Below are positions 22,115-32,996 of a DNA stretch of 64,000 bases, in pieces. Every line of letters starts with the position of its first letter. Position 1 is the first letter of the stretch. Position numbers and translations under genes: made by a program. This DNA is from Bombyx mori. Taxonomy: Eukaryota; Arthropoda; Insecta; Lepidoptera; Bombycidae. The notes below the pieces were generated by a model that was given only the letters and a program-made list of their open reading frames with translations, was not told where the DNA came from and did no database searches. The stretch spans positions 4,092,001 to 4,156,000 of the forward strand of contig NC_085107.1 in NCBI RefSeq assembly GCF_030269925.1, given 5' to 3'.

Positions 22115-24415
22115 ATAAGTTTTATTTAACATAACGATACATCTAGTAAACAGTTGTCTATTTCTGTTGCACATTCGTTGTATATTACGTACATTTGCGG
22201 CAAATGTTTAGTCTGGCTGGCGTATTAGATAAAATCGTCGGATCACGGTCTCGTTTCCTCTATCGATTGCAGTACGAAAAATGACAATCGGTCCCTTTTT
22301 ATCTTATCGCTTGCACGCTATCAGTCAGCTTGAGGCAACCGATACGGTTTTAGTCATCACGATCGAATTATCGCGAATTCGGGGATTAGTTTACGTTTCG
22401 AATGAATATTACTTTGTATTTTTGAAGTGAAACTTCTTTAGGCGCATGAGGATAAAAATTTTACAGAACGTCACGCAGGTATGCAACGGAAGTGACGTCA
22501 AACTACTATTGAAATTAAGTACTTGTCAAATGTCAGTAGTAGTAGTTGTTGTATTTTTCCAACTGGAAAGGCAAATGTATCATACCGTACAGCCTAATAT
22601 TTTATAATTTTTTTGTGAAAAATGTTAATAGGAATTGAAATGAAATGAAAAGAATTTGGAACATTAATCAAATAGCATGAAATTAAATTAGTCAATTCAA
22701 TTGGCAAAATATTAGTCATTTACAATTTAGAAATCTAAACATAATGTGACTGTCAACACTGAGGTTTGAGATTGACATTTGACAGACTTTTGGCGGGAAC
22801 ATATCTTCCTTTTCCCTTCCTCTAAGTCTCGGAAATCTAAAGTTTTAGATTTGTATAAATATAAGCAAGACTCATAAATTAGTTCGTCAAAAAAGTTTCA
22901 CTTCTAACATGTGTACTTTGTACGCACGCACTTTTTTTTATACTATGCCAGATAAACGTCCATAAATAACACAACATGTTCGTATTGTATTCGATTGTCG
23001 GTGTATAAATACGGGAAATATTCAATTGAAGTTAGGACAAATTAGGGGTAATGTATTTTGGTACGTGAATTTCGAATAAATTCTACGAGAATACTAAATC
23101 AGCGCTTTCATTCGTGCCAGTAAGAAGAAATCGACTTGGCGCACAATAATTTAGATACACGGACGAGTAACTTGTATATTCTTATTTAATGTTAGAGAAA
23201 TAACTGTGCAGACTATATGCCAGGTATTTCATGTAAATCACGGATTCAAATGACGCATACATACATCATGTGCTTAAGTTTGTTGTATCGATGTGAATTT
23301 GCATAAGGCTGCGTTTTCAACAATTCTTCGGAAGGAAGCAACATTCCGAGTTTTTGAAGCTTTCCATCATATTTGAACAGTCTTCAAAGATACAATATTG
23401 TCTATCAAATTTAAATTACCTTTAAAGATACAGTATTAATAGATAGATGACGTAGTCTGGTATTATTTTGATTTTTTATATAATTCATAATGGCCACACA
23501 AGTAATTCTAAGCTATTGTATTCAAACGTTTTTAGAACCACTCATGCTATTTCTTTTTATAAAAAAAATTGATGAATTTAAGCTGATAAACTATTAAATC
23601 AAAGCTTAAACATCTAACCAATAACTAAGCATACATCTAAATACTAGATCTCCGTTTTATGACAGGTTTATCCTTCTAAGAACGTGTGGGATACGGCGGA
23701 ATGATATTTGAATATTTCGCATGAGGACGTTTAAAATAGTAGGTGGGTAACGCGTGACAGGCTAGTTTCTAAAGGGGCACAAAGTAATGATTATGCTGAT
23801 TTTTACGCACGTATATAGAACCTGTAACATCGGCCAGCAAGGACGGTGATCTTCACCTCTCTACAAATGGGGAGGAATGAATGAATAACTGAAAGGAACC
23901 TACGTTAAGTAGCGAGATGAAAATACACGATGTCCTCGTCGACGTATTTTCTGTAAGGCAACTGATCGTTTAGAATAGAAAGAGAGAACCTATTTGCTGA
24001 TTCTCGTCGATTTCACTAATAAATGGAACATTTGAATTATTTGTAACCATATAAAATACGTTAGGTTTTTTTTTTATAAAATTCAGAAGATATAAAGATA
24101 CTAGACTACGCTTTGCTATAGTTAAATTAATAACGTATTTGTAGCGAGTTCTTTTTCATTATTTTTTTTTTCAAAGTAATGGATAATTGTACAATAACTA
24201 CAATTGGATTGTTTATACACATTATTATTTGCATTCACGACCATTTAATGGAAAATATGCTCTTGAATTGGTTTTATTTGTAGACAGTTCGCTTAGAATT
24301 TAAGACTGTCCCGCCTTCGTCTAGACAAAACCTAAGTTATATTCTGTGATCCGTTTGTCGCAAGTCACCTAAAAATGAAATGTATAAAATATTAAAATAT
24401 GTGTTTATAGTATTG
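22115..24415. other. Intronic DNA, nothing recognised
   Basis: 2.3 kb without a recognisable exon, RNA gene or transposon end. A TTTGGCGGGAA sequence at about 22790 resembles an E2F-type site, but nothing around it supports a promoter. Confidence 0.4.
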
Positions 24416-24417
24416 GA

Positions 24418-24670
24418 TTCTACAGAGGAAGTGTGAAAGTAGCCCCGGAAATCTACAAATTAAAGAGCGGACGGTTAGCGTGGTATGGACATGTGAGCGT
24501 AGAGAGAAGATGCATGTGACTAGGAGATTTATCGAAATGGTAGTGCAAGGTCGAAGGGGAAAAATAGGTCGATCGAAGAAGACATGGATGGAGTGTGTGA
24601 ATGACGATATGAGAGAGAGAGAAGAGTGAGTGTTGCTGTACTGACCTAGTGGGATAAGGTGGAGAAAAAA
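24418..24670 (+). pseudogene. RTE-clade C-terminal fragment, frameshifted
   Basis: One frame reads YRGSVKVAPEIYKLKSGRLA then WYGHV, the conserved region near the end of RTE-type proteins. A stop and frameshift near 24518 move the next conserved block (GRRGKIGRSKKTWMECVNDD) into another frame. The final Cys/Asp-rich tail is lost. A short, old, inactive fragment. Confidence 0.8.
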
Positions 24671-25488
24671 AAGAGAGTATTGGATTCTACAAATGAACTA
24701 CTAAGATACATTCTGTATCAAGATTACGGCATTAACCTAGCCTAACATAACTTTCTTTCTTATATCTACATTTACATAGACGATATATTTTTAAAGTTTC
24801 ACAACAAGACCCCTCGGCTTCCGTTATCAGCGTTCATTATCAAATGGGACCCGACTGTCCTAAGTCGACTATCTGCTGTTGTCATATTATTTACATTCCG
24901 TTTGTTTTTGCGACCCCATTTCCTTGTTGTAATACTAAAGCTGCTATGAGTAAATTCTTTACTAAAAATAAAACACGCTCTCTCATCTCATTATAAACTA
25001 ATAAAACTAACTAATTCAAAGGTTAACAAAATAAATTGTAAGGTTAATGTCTATTTGTATTTGTACTTTAAGAGAGAAATAAAATTAAATAAAGTATTAT
25101 AGTTATTTTTATTATTATTATTATGTCTCATTTACTCTTAATCGTTACTGTTCGTCGTCGTCTAAAACGTTATCTAGCTGGGAGGAGAGGGTGACCCAAG
25201 TTTTGCCGTGCGGTCTTACTTTGAACCATGCGCTACACTCCAGACAATAGTTTTAGTCGCTACTTTTGCTACCTATCCTGATTGACTGGGATGATCCAAT
25301 CAACTCTTTCTTCGCCTAGGCCATCTTGTTAGTCAATCAAGGGCAAATAGTGGGTAATCGTTTTTGCGATTCCATAAACTTCTTTGTGATTTACATTCGT
25401 ACTTTATTAATGTCTACTAAAAATTTTTTATAACGCTTATAAAATATAAAATACAATTTTTTATGGTTTAAGAATTTTAGCGACTCTG
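24671..25488. other. Intronic DNA with a short open minus-strand fragment
   Basis: A TTA repeat lies at 25108-25122. Just beyond it, on the minus strand, 25145-25252 reads as 35 codons ending LSSQLDNVLDDDEQ and TAA, preceded in frame by a stop. It may be the last piece of an unrecognised element or exon, or chance. The rest shows nothing. Confidence 0.3.
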
Positions 25489-25503
25489 CTGTTAATTACA
25501 CTT

Positions 25504-26274
25504 TTTTTTTTTTATGATTGAAGGATTACTGGTGGCCCGGAGGCCTTTCCAGCTTCACCAGGACAGGTGGGCGAGCAAATGCTCAGCCAGGAGGGGTGGG
25601 ATTTGCTAACAACTGCCCGAGCTCCTCCGAAGGAGACCTAACAACTCAAGAGCAGTTGCTTCGCGAATGAATCTACTACCGGATCGGAATCGCGACCCAC
25701 TGAGAAGATCCGGCGAGAAACTCAGCGGGCTGATGCATGGGTTAGGCTGCACGTCGACCTCTTTGTCGAGTTCGACGCGTACGGTTACCGGGGTTCCTCA
25801 GCCTGCTCCTAGTGTTAGAGCTGAAGGTATCTAATGCAAGAGTTATTGGATCTGATGGATCCGTAAGGACGTGTCTAGGGCGACGACGGTGACTTGCTCC
25901 TGCGTGATCAGGATTCGGGGAGTAGTCAGCGGCAGCAACGATAAGGCGATTATCATGACGCATAGCCTTATCGAAGTAACGTTCCGACACTGACTTCATG
26001 TGTTTGCGGATCGATTCGAGGCCCAGGTCGTCGTGTAGGTCGACGTTCCTCACGAACCACGGAGCCCCGACGGCTAACCTGCAAAAGCGGGATTGTAGGG
26101 ATTGGAGGGTGTCTATGTGTGTGCGGGCCGCGTGAGCGAACACCACACTCGCGTAAGTCATGACGGGCCTTATGCAAGTTTTGTAAAGTGTCACCTTGTT
26201 CCGAAGGGACATTTTACTCCGCTTACAGATCATGGGATAGAGTCTGCCGAGAATAAATGCGGCACGATCGCGGA
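25504..26274 (-). mobile_element. BMC1-like LINE, 5'-truncated, with a 15-bp TSD
   Basis: A minus-strand insertion flanked by identical 15-bp copies of CTGTTAATTACACTT at 25489-25503 and 26275-26289, a target-site duplication. It carries the end of the RT ORF and a 3' UTR including ACTGAGAAGATCC-type blocks (seen as complement) and GGCCTCCGGGCCACCAGTAA, then ATCATAAAAAAA. The perfect duplication fixes both ends. Confidence 0.93.
25739..26274 (-). pseudogene. BMC1-like LINE RT ORF, C-terminal end
   Basis: Reading from the truncation point, the frame gives VRDRAAFILGRLYPMICKRS, then VTLYKTCIRPVMTYASVVF, RFCRLAVGAPWFVRN, and an Arg-rich tail ending RTRQRGRRAA. This is the region after the RT palm in Jockey-type LINEs and closely resembles the Bombyx BMC1 element. 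About 178 codons survive without a stop, but endonuclease and catalytic RT motifs are absent, so it is a dead truncated copy. The ATG at 26233 is internal and not a real start. Confidence 0.9.
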
Positions 26275-26289
26275 CTGTTAATTACACTT

Positions 26290-27449
26290 ATTGAATCGCG
26301 CAGCTATTCGCTACACGCAGTTAGGTTCTGCCAATCATAACATGCTTTTTGAATATATTATTACTACCGAATAAATTCACTTTTCGTCTGAAATTTGTGA
26401 TAAATGAAGAAAAGTTACATACATTTTACTTCTAGACTTTTATTCTTAACACGGGTGTGGTAAAATCGTTCGGATTGACGATAATCCAGATCCGCTCTGA
26501 CAATGAATTCGACGGAACCGCTAATTTTAATTACAGTACGTTTCATGCGGATCTGGAATCAGATGTAGTCAGCTTATTGACCTCGTTTAGCATTGATGAT
26601 GTTCATGAACGAGGCTGACCACGTACTGTGAGGTGTGTCGGAACCTGATCTGCGACCGACGGAAAAAAATTAAACAAAATTTAGTTATTGCAAAATTTGT
26701 AAATGGAAAAAGAATTTAACCTTGAACCTTGACCACGCATACTTTAGAAAAGTATTTTATATTTGAAATATTTTTTAAAGAATGTTAAAAATATTATGTA
26801 CTTTATAAGATATTTACGTAAAAAATTGAGAATCTAAATGCGGTTGTGTTATGTTGGCTCAGAGAAAAATCCTTCTTAATTTATAACATGCTTCTTGAAA
26901 AATGGCTCTTAATTTTAATATTAATATCCTTGGCAAGTTCAATTTAATCTTTATAAGATAGTCTATTGTGATAGATGAAATATCGTGCATAGATGCCGTT
27001 ACATTCCGTCTCTGCCGATAACGAGGGAGCCATCGGATTGCTGGGCTTGAGCTTGCCTCACTATATTATATTGTCTGGGATAACATGTCTAGCTTCGAAT
27101 GCATTCTATTGAGCGTTGCAAGATCAATACCACGTTCGGTTGTTTCATTAAGATTCATAAATAGTTTTTTGTGTACCAAAAATATATATTTGCCATTTAA
27201 TCACTAGTGGATTAAAGAAAATGAATACAAAACACTAATTGTTTTCAGATTTCAATTACTATATCATATCATGTCTGCTTTTCGCGGGTGTATCACGTAC
27301 AGCAACTTATGTAATTGAATACTTTGTTTTGTCTAGACTCGTCGTTAGTTAGTCTAGATCAGATTCCGCTGACCCCTGACTTTGAATAAATCCTCATTGA
27401 CTTTTTTCTTATGATCGGGACGTCATTGTTTTGAACATCATAGCTCTTC
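26290..27449. other. Intronic DNA, nothing recognised
   Basis: No supported exon, RNA gene or repeat end. Confidence 0.4.
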
Positions 27450-27612
27450 TTTTTTTTTTACTGTTTAGTTGGGGGGCGAACACCCGGCCCATAGATATCA
27501 AAAATGTAATTATCAATGCCGCTACCCAGCTTGATACAGAAGCTCTAAGATACTGTTTGAATGCATTGCTGCTTCTCGGCAGATATAGGCAGCGTTTTTC
27601 CTGCCCGTAATT
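27450..27612 (-). mobile_element. Degenerate Bm1-type SINE, minus strand
   Basis: A T run is followed by TTTAGTTGGGGGGCGAACAC, CCCATAGATATCAAAAATG, a CCGCTACCCAGCTTGATA block and GCATTGCTGCTTCTCGGCAG. These are the landmarks of the Bm1 tail on the minus strand with a deletion in the middle. Confidence 0.7.
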
Positions 27613-27929
27613 GTATAATTGTTGTAATTGTTTTCAAAAGAAATTTTGACATGTGTTATTGTTTACTTTCATTGTGTCGGTTTTTATACGAGTACATATT
27701 ATAACAATAGTTCTATTCTTTAGGCTTATCATTACTAGGGTTGCAAAATATAACTGTAGATGTAAGTAATTAGAAGTAATAAAATTACTTTTACTGTAAT
27801 TTGGCGTTTTTATTGTCCTTATATTATTTTCACTAAGCTTCATTATCCAACCTTAACAATAATTAAAAAACAAACATTAGTCAATTTAGCCAATGATATC
27901 CAACACGTATGAAAGTTTTTTCGCGTTGC

Positions 27930-28367
27930 TTTAGAACGTCGATGAGTGTGGGAATAAACTTGTGTCTGAAATCGAATCATCCCTTGTGAAGATTTCCGAT
28001 TCGGGGGGACTAAATCTAGTCCAGTTTAACCCTTCTAAGACTCAAGTTTGCGCGTTCACCGCTAAAAAAGCCCCCTTTGTCGCATCGCCAATCTTCGGAA
28101 ACACTGACCTTTGTGCCAAGCCGAACATTGGCATTCTGGGCGTAGACATTTCGAGTGTTGTCCAGTTTGGCGGTCATTTGGAGAGCAAGGCTAAAATGGC
28201 CTCCAAAAAACTCGGAGTACTCAACAGGGCCAAACAGTACTTCAAGCCGGCTCACCGCCTTAAACTGTATAAGGCGCAGGTGCGGCCTCACATGGAGTAT
28301 TGTTGCCACCTTTGGGCCGGGGCTCCGGGTTATCAGCTATCTCCATTTGACCGAATCCAACGTAGGG
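27930..28367 (+). pseudogene. Older LINE (element A), left half, interrupted
   Basis: From the in-frame NVDECGNKLVSEIESS at about 27935 the frame follows the RT C-terminal region of the intact LINE downstream: LNLVQFNPSKTQVCAFTAKK, GILGVDISS, KLYKAQVRPHMEYCCHLWAG, FDRIQRR. It stops matching abruptly at 28367, in the codon after QRR. The rest of this element resumes at 32107 after the intervening LINE. The endonuclease and catalytic RT parts are absent (5' truncation at about 27930). The longer frame to 28471 is caused by reading into the inserted LINE. Confidence 0.9.
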
Positions 28368-28992
28368 TTTGGGGGTTGATTGCTTCCCGCTTCCGTAGGT
28401 TTAACCCGCGATTCCCTACAAGTAACCCCTGGGTGGTGCAAAACGGGAGCCGAATACGTAATCGGTGGTAGGACTTGTCCGACTGGCTGGCGACCACCCT
28501 CCAACTAGAGTCCGCCGCCAAATAGCCTAGCTGTGTTCCGGCGTGTGGGTTGGAGAGCCAGTGTTATTCCTACCCTTTCCTCTTCCTTGTTGGGGGTGAA
28601 TCTTGGCGATACCTGGAACATGCGGAGCAGACGTGCGTGTGAGCTCGCGGGACGTGATTGTTTGACGGGGGTATAGGGAGACCCAGTGAAACGGTGTTCG
28701 CCGCCGCCCGCCGGTCAGTTGGGGACCTGAACCCGGGTGTCACTACTAAACTCCGCCCCGGGAAGCTGTCCCGCCAACCGGTGTAAAATCCTGTCGTGCG
28801 GTCGTCGTGCCGGAGTCGGAGACCGGAGTGGATCCCGGCGATCGCACGCAGGGTGGACTGGGGGCCCTTCCATGCCCTGCGTCAGTCGCTCACGCAACCC
28901 GTGGTCGAGCACGTACTGTGCTCCGCGCTTTATTCAGGTATTGTCACGATTTCGCCTCGAACATCCTACCCCGCCCAATCCCACTCTCCAAA

Positions 28993-29013
28993 TAAAAAAA
29001 AAAAAAAAAAAAA
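28993..29013. repeat. A tract immediately before the LINE start codon
   Basis: CCAAATAAAA is followed by an A run that ends exactly at the ATG of the LINE frame. It may be a normal part of the leader of this family or the mark of an earlier 3'-end junction; the sequence alone does not decide. Confidence 0.9.
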
Positions 29014-31974
29014 ATGAAAGTTCGAAAAAGGAAAAGGGTTTTGTCGGCGACTCCCCATTCCACATTTAATGTGGATTTCAGCAATGTAAGGGGTCTACAT
29101 AGCAACCTCGACGCCGTACACCACCATCTTGAGACGGCGCAGCCTGCCCTTCTTTTTCTGACGGAGACGCAGATATCTGCTCCGGATGATACTTCGTACC
29201 TTGAATACCCCGGCTACGTATTGGAGCACAACTTCCTGCGTAAAGCCGGGGTGTGTGTATTCGTCCGGGCTGATGTCTGTTGTCGCCGTCTACGAAGCCT
29301 CGAACAACGGGACCTGTCCCTCTTGTGGCTGCGCGTAGATCACGGGGGCTGTACCCGAGTCTACGCGTGCCTGTACAGGTCCCACAGCAGTGATGCAGGT
29401 TCAGCTCTGATAGAGCATGTGCAAGAGGGGACTAACCGCGTGCTTGAGCAGTACCCATCTGCGGAGGTGGTGGTTCTTGGAGACTTTAACGCTCATCACC
29501 AAGAGTGGTTGGGGTCCAGAACCACTGACCTCCCGGGTCGGACTGCCTACGATTTCGCCTTGGCCTACGGCCTCTCCCAGCTGGTGACACAGCCCACCCG
29601 TGTCCCAGATATTGAGGGGCACGAGCCTTCTCTGTTGGACCTTCTGCTGACCACCGATCCAGCCGGATACAGTGTGGTGGTCGACGCTCCACTTGGATCG
29701 TCTGATCACTGCCTTATCCGTGCTGCCACACCACTCTCTCGTCCTAGTCGTCGAACGACGACCAGGTATCGAAGAGTTTGGCAGTATTTGTCAGCAGATT
29801 GGGATGGATTGCGTGAGTTTTACGCATCCTACCCATGGGGGCGGTTCTGCTTTTCCTCTGCTGATCCTGACGTCTGTGCGGACCGTCTTAAAGACGTGGT
29901 GCTCCAGGGGATGGAATTGTTTATTCCCTCCTCTGAAGTGCCCGTTGGGGGTCGCAGCAGACCCTGGTATAACAATGCCAGCAGGGATGCTGCACACCTC
30001 AAGCGGTCCGCATACGTTGCATGGGATGATGCTAGGAGACGTCGGGATCCTAACATCTCAGAGGAAAGGCGGAAATATAACGCCGCTTCCAGGTCCTACA
30101 AGAAGGTTATTGCCAGGGCGAAATCGGAGCACGTTGCTAGAATTGGCGAGCGACTGAAGAGCTATCCCTCTGGGAGCCGTGCTTTTTGGTCGCTCGCCAA
30201 AGCTGCAGAAGGTAACTTTTGCAGGTCTAGTCTCCCACCACTACGCAAGTCCGATGACAGTCTGGCCCATAGTGCGAAAGAGAAGGCTGACCTTCTGGTC
30301 AAACTCTTCGCCTCGAACTCGACTGTGGACGACGGGGGTGCCACACCACCGAACATCCTCCGGTGTGATAGTTCCCTGCCGGAGATCTGCTTTACACAGT
30401 GTGCAGTCAGGCGGGAACTCCGACTCCTGGACGTCCATAAGTCGAGCGGGCCAGACGGCATCCCTGCAGTGGTTCTGAAAACGTGCGCCCCTGAGCTGAC
30501 GCCTGCGCTAACGCGTTTGTATCGCCTCTCTTATTGCGCTAACAGGGTTCCGTCTTCATGGAAGACTGCCCACGTCCACCCTATCCCCAAGAAGGGTGAC
30601 CGGTCGGACCCATCGAGCTACAGGCCTATCGCGATAACTTCCTTGCTTTCCAAGGTGATGGAGCGAATAATTAATATACAACTCCTGAAGTATCTGGAGG
30701 ATCGCCAGCTGATCAGTGACCGACAGTACGGTTTCCGTCACGGTCGCTCAGCTGGCGATCTTCTTGTATACCTTACTCACAGGTGGGCTGAAGCCTTGGA
30801 GAGCAAGGGCGAGGCTCTTGCTGTGAGCCTTGATATTGCGAAGGCCTTCGACAGGGTCTGGCATAGGGCACTTCTGTCGAAGCTACCATCTTACGGAATC
30901 CCCGAGGGTCTCTGCAAGTGGATCGCTAGCTTTTTGGATGGGCGGAGCATCACGGTCGTTGTAGACGGTGACTGTTCTGATACCATGACCATTAACGCTG
31001 GCGTTCCACAAGGTTCGGTGCTCTCCCCCACGCTTTTCATCCTGTATATTAATGACATGCTGTCTATTGATGGCATGCATTGCTATGCGGATGACAGCAC
31101 GGGGGATGCGCGATATATCGGCCATCAGAGTCTCTCTCGGAGCGTGGTGCAAGAGAGACGATCAAAACTTGTGTCTGAAGTGGAGAACTCTCTGGGGCGA
31201 GTCTCCAAATGGGGTGAATTGAACTTGGTTCAATTCAACCCGTTAAAGACACAAGTTTGCGCGTTCACTGCGAAGAAGGACCCCTTTGTCATGGCGCCGC
31301 AATTCCAAGGAGTATCCCTGCAACCTTCCGAGAGTATTGGGATACTTGGGGTCGACATTTCGAGCGATGTCCAGTTTCGGAGTCATTTGGAAGGCAAAGC
31401 CAAGTTGGCGTCCAAAATGCTGGGAGTCCTCAACAGAGCGAAGCGGTACTTCACGCCTGGACAAAGGCTTTTGCTTTATAAAGCACAAGTCCGGCCTCGC
31501 GTGGAGTACTGCTCCCATCTCTGGGCCGGGGCTCCCAAATACCAGCTTCTTCCATTTGACTCCATACAGAGGAGGGCCGTTCGGATTGTCGATAATCCCG
31601 GTCTCACGGATCGTTTGGAACCTCTGGGTCTGCGGAGGGACTTCGGTTCCCTCTGTATTTTGTACCGTATGTTCCATGGGGAGTGCTCTGAGGAATTGTT
31701 CGAGATGATACCGGCATCTCGTTTTTACCATCGCACCGCCCGCCACCGGAGTAGAGTTCATCCATACTACCTGGAGCCACTGCGGTCATCCACAGTGCGT
31801 TTCCAGAGGTCTTTTTTGCCACGTACCATCCGGCTATGGAATGAGCTCCCCTCCACGGTGTTTCCCGAGCGCTATGACATGTCCTTCTTCAAACGAGGCT
31901 TGTGGAGAGTATTAAGCGGTAGGCAGCGGCTTGGCTCTGCCCCTGGCATTGCTGAAGTCCATGGGCGACGGTAA
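29014..31974 (+). CDS. LINE endonuclease/reverse transcriptase, intact 986 aa
   Basis: Performs target-primed reverse transcription. The AP-type endonuclease domain is complete: NVRGL (N24), TET (E51), VVLGDFNAHH (about 153-162) and GSSDH (about 229-232). The RT domain follows: SGPDGIP, PIPKKGD..SSYRPI, YGFRHGRSAGD, LDIAKAFDRVW (about 605), GVPQGSVLSP (about 662) and CYADDST with catalytic YADD at 691-694. The C-terminus has AQVRPRVEYCSHLWAG and LWNELPSTVF and no RNase H. The architecture suits the Jockey/CR1/Daphne-like group; the exact clade is not settled. No stop or frameshift interrupts 986 codons. The ATG directly follows an A tract; a start a few codons on would not affect any domain. 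A separate gag-like ORF1 is not evident upstream, which may be normal for the family or reflect a shortened 5' end. Confidence 0.93.
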   Translation: MKVRKRKRVLSATPHSTFNVDFSNVRGLHSNLDAVHHHLETAQPALLFLTETQISAPDDTSYLEYPGYVLEHNFLRKAGVCVFVRADVCCRRLRSLEQRDLSLLWLRVDHGGCTRVYACLYRSHSSDAGSALIEHVQEGTNRVLEQYPSAEVVVLGDFNAHHQEWLGSRTTDLPGRTAYDFALAYGLSQLVTQPTRVPDIEGHEPSLLDLLLTTDPAGYSVVVDAPLGSSDHCLIRAATPLSRPSRRTTTRYRRVWQYLSADWDGLREFYASYPWGRFCFSSADPDVCADRLKDVVLQGMELFIPSSEVPVGGRSRPWYNNASRDAAHLKRSAYVAWDDARRRRDPNISEERRKYNAASRSYKKVIARAKSEHVARIGERLKSYPSGSRAFWSLAKAAEGNFCRSSLPPLRKSDDSLAHSAKEKADLLVKLFASNSTVDDGGATPPNILRCDSSLPEICFTQCAVRRELRLLDVHKSSGPDGIPAVVLKTCAPELTPALTRLYRLSYCANRVPSSWKTAHVHPIPKKGDRSDPSSYRPIAITSLLSKVMERIINIQLLKYLEDRQLISDRQYGFRHGRSAGDLLVYLTHRWAEALESKGEALAVSLDIAKAFDRVWHRALLSKLPSYGIPEGLCKWIASFLDGRSITVVVDGDCSDTMTINAGVPQGSVLSPTLFILYINDMLSIDGMHCYADDSTGDARYIGHQSLSRSVVQERRSKLVSEVENSLGRVSKWGELNLVQFNPLKTQVCAFTAKKDPFVMAPQFQGVSLQPSESIGILGVDISSDVQFRSHLEGKAKLASKMLGVLNRAKRYFTPGQRLLLYKAQVRPRVEYCSHLWAGAPKYQLLPFDSIQRRAVRIVDNPGLTDRLEPLGLRRDFGSLCILYRMFHGECSEELFEMIPASRFYHRTARHRSRVHPYYLEPLRSSTVRFQRSFLPRTIRLWNELPSTVFPERYDMSFFKRGLWRVLSGRQRLGSAPGIAEVHGRR

Positions 31975-32020
31975 CCACTCACCATCAGGTGGGCCGTATG
32001 CTCGTCTGCCTACAAGGGCA

Positions 32021-32022
<2 letters not shown>

Positions 32023-32106
<84 letters not shown>
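32023..32106 (+). repeat. 84-nt pure poly(A) tail of LINE B
   Basis: An uninterrupted run of 84 A after GGCAATA. Such runs shorten and mutate quickly, so the length argues for a recent insertion, subject to assembly error in homopolymers. Confidence 0.95.
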
Positions 32107-32109
<3 letters not shown>

Positions 32110-32531
32110 TGAACTTGCCGATCGGTTAGATCCTTTGGCACGGCGTAGGGATCTATCTTCCCTATGCATACTTTACAGAATTTACAATGGGGAGTCTTCC
32201 GAGGAGTTGTTCAATTGAATAGAAGCCGCTGATTTTCGCAACCGATCGTCTCGCCGGAACTATCATCCGCACCATCTGGATGGTTGGCGTTGCACTACAA
32301 TGCGTTTTAAAAACAGTTTTCTGCCACGCACAGTAAATCTCTGGAATTCGTTGCCATCACAGGTCTTCCCCAACAACTGCGACATTGGGTTATTCAATAA
32401 AAGAGCATATTCTTACCTGAAGGGTAGGCAACGCACTGGCGTAAACGCTGGTGACCGTGGGCGGCGATGAATCACTTACCATCAGGTGACCCGTCTAGCT
32501 CGTTTGCCACTTAGTTGTTATAAAAAAAAAA
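32107..32531 (+). pseudogene. Older LINE (element A), right half
   Basis: Resumes with NPELADRLDPLARRRDLSSL, exactly the residues that follow the QRR block in the related intact LINE (there NPGLTDRLEPLGLRRD). It continues EELFN, a TGA at 32216-32218, then [27 protein letters not shown] and the stop at 32468-32470. The tail carries ACCATCAGGTGACCCGTCTA and a short A run. The premature TGA makes it a pseudogene apart from the insertion. Confidence 0.9.
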
Positions 32532-32534
32532 TTA

Positions 32535-32996
32535 ATAAATGAAATGAATAAATAGAATAAATTTGTTAAAGACACAAATAAAAAACTTACTTATTCAAAA
32601 AAACAATATCCCTTTGTGAATCCCGATCTTGTGAAGTCTGATTGACTCCTACAAAGAGCTTTCAAGTATTTATCGTATATAGGCAAGTGTCCGTTGAAAC
32701 TTTGTTTGTGTTCAGATGTCACTAACAGCAGCTCAAAAAATATTCCACTAAACTTATTCTGTCTAATGTGTTTGAAAAGAAATGTCTGTTTTTAATTATA
32801 TTATTTACTATAATCGCCCGCGGTTGAAATTTCAATCGACCGATCAAAGCGTTCTGGGTGGAAAAATTACTTACCTAAATGTATAATTTAACTTCAGGGT
32901 CTTTATCTTCACGGAAATGTACAAATGTCACAATAACTATATTAATTGGTTTTTTGAGAACAGTTGCGACGTTACATTTAATATTTTATATTATAA
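32535..32996. other. AT-rich DNA, nothing recognised
   Basis: Spacer between element A and a Helitron, with no supported feature. Confidence 0.4.

Larger units (their letters stand above)
28368..32106 (+). mobile_element. Full-length-looking LINE (element B), nested in element A
   Basis: A 3.7-kb non-LTR retrotransposon with a GC-rich 5' region (28368-29013), one long endonuclease/RT frame (29014-31974), a short 3' UTR (GGTAACCACTCACCATCAGG, CTCGTCTGCCTACAAGG) and an uninterrupted run of 84 A. It lies in sense orientation within element A, which resumes directly after the A tail. No target-site duplication is visible; instead about 17 bases of element A are missing at the junction. The intact frame and long pure A tail indicate a recent insertion. 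The 5' limit is inferred from the loss of similarity to A and could be off by a few bases. Confidence 0.88.

Noticed and set aside
22740..22860. Possible promoter with an E2F-like TTTGGCGGGAA
   Set aside because: A single short motif without a downstream exon or other promoter evidence.
28737..29069. 110-codon frame upstream of the LINE ORF as a gag-like ORF1
   Set aside because: It lacks zinc knuckles or coiled-coil character and runs through the A tract out of frame with the RT ORF.
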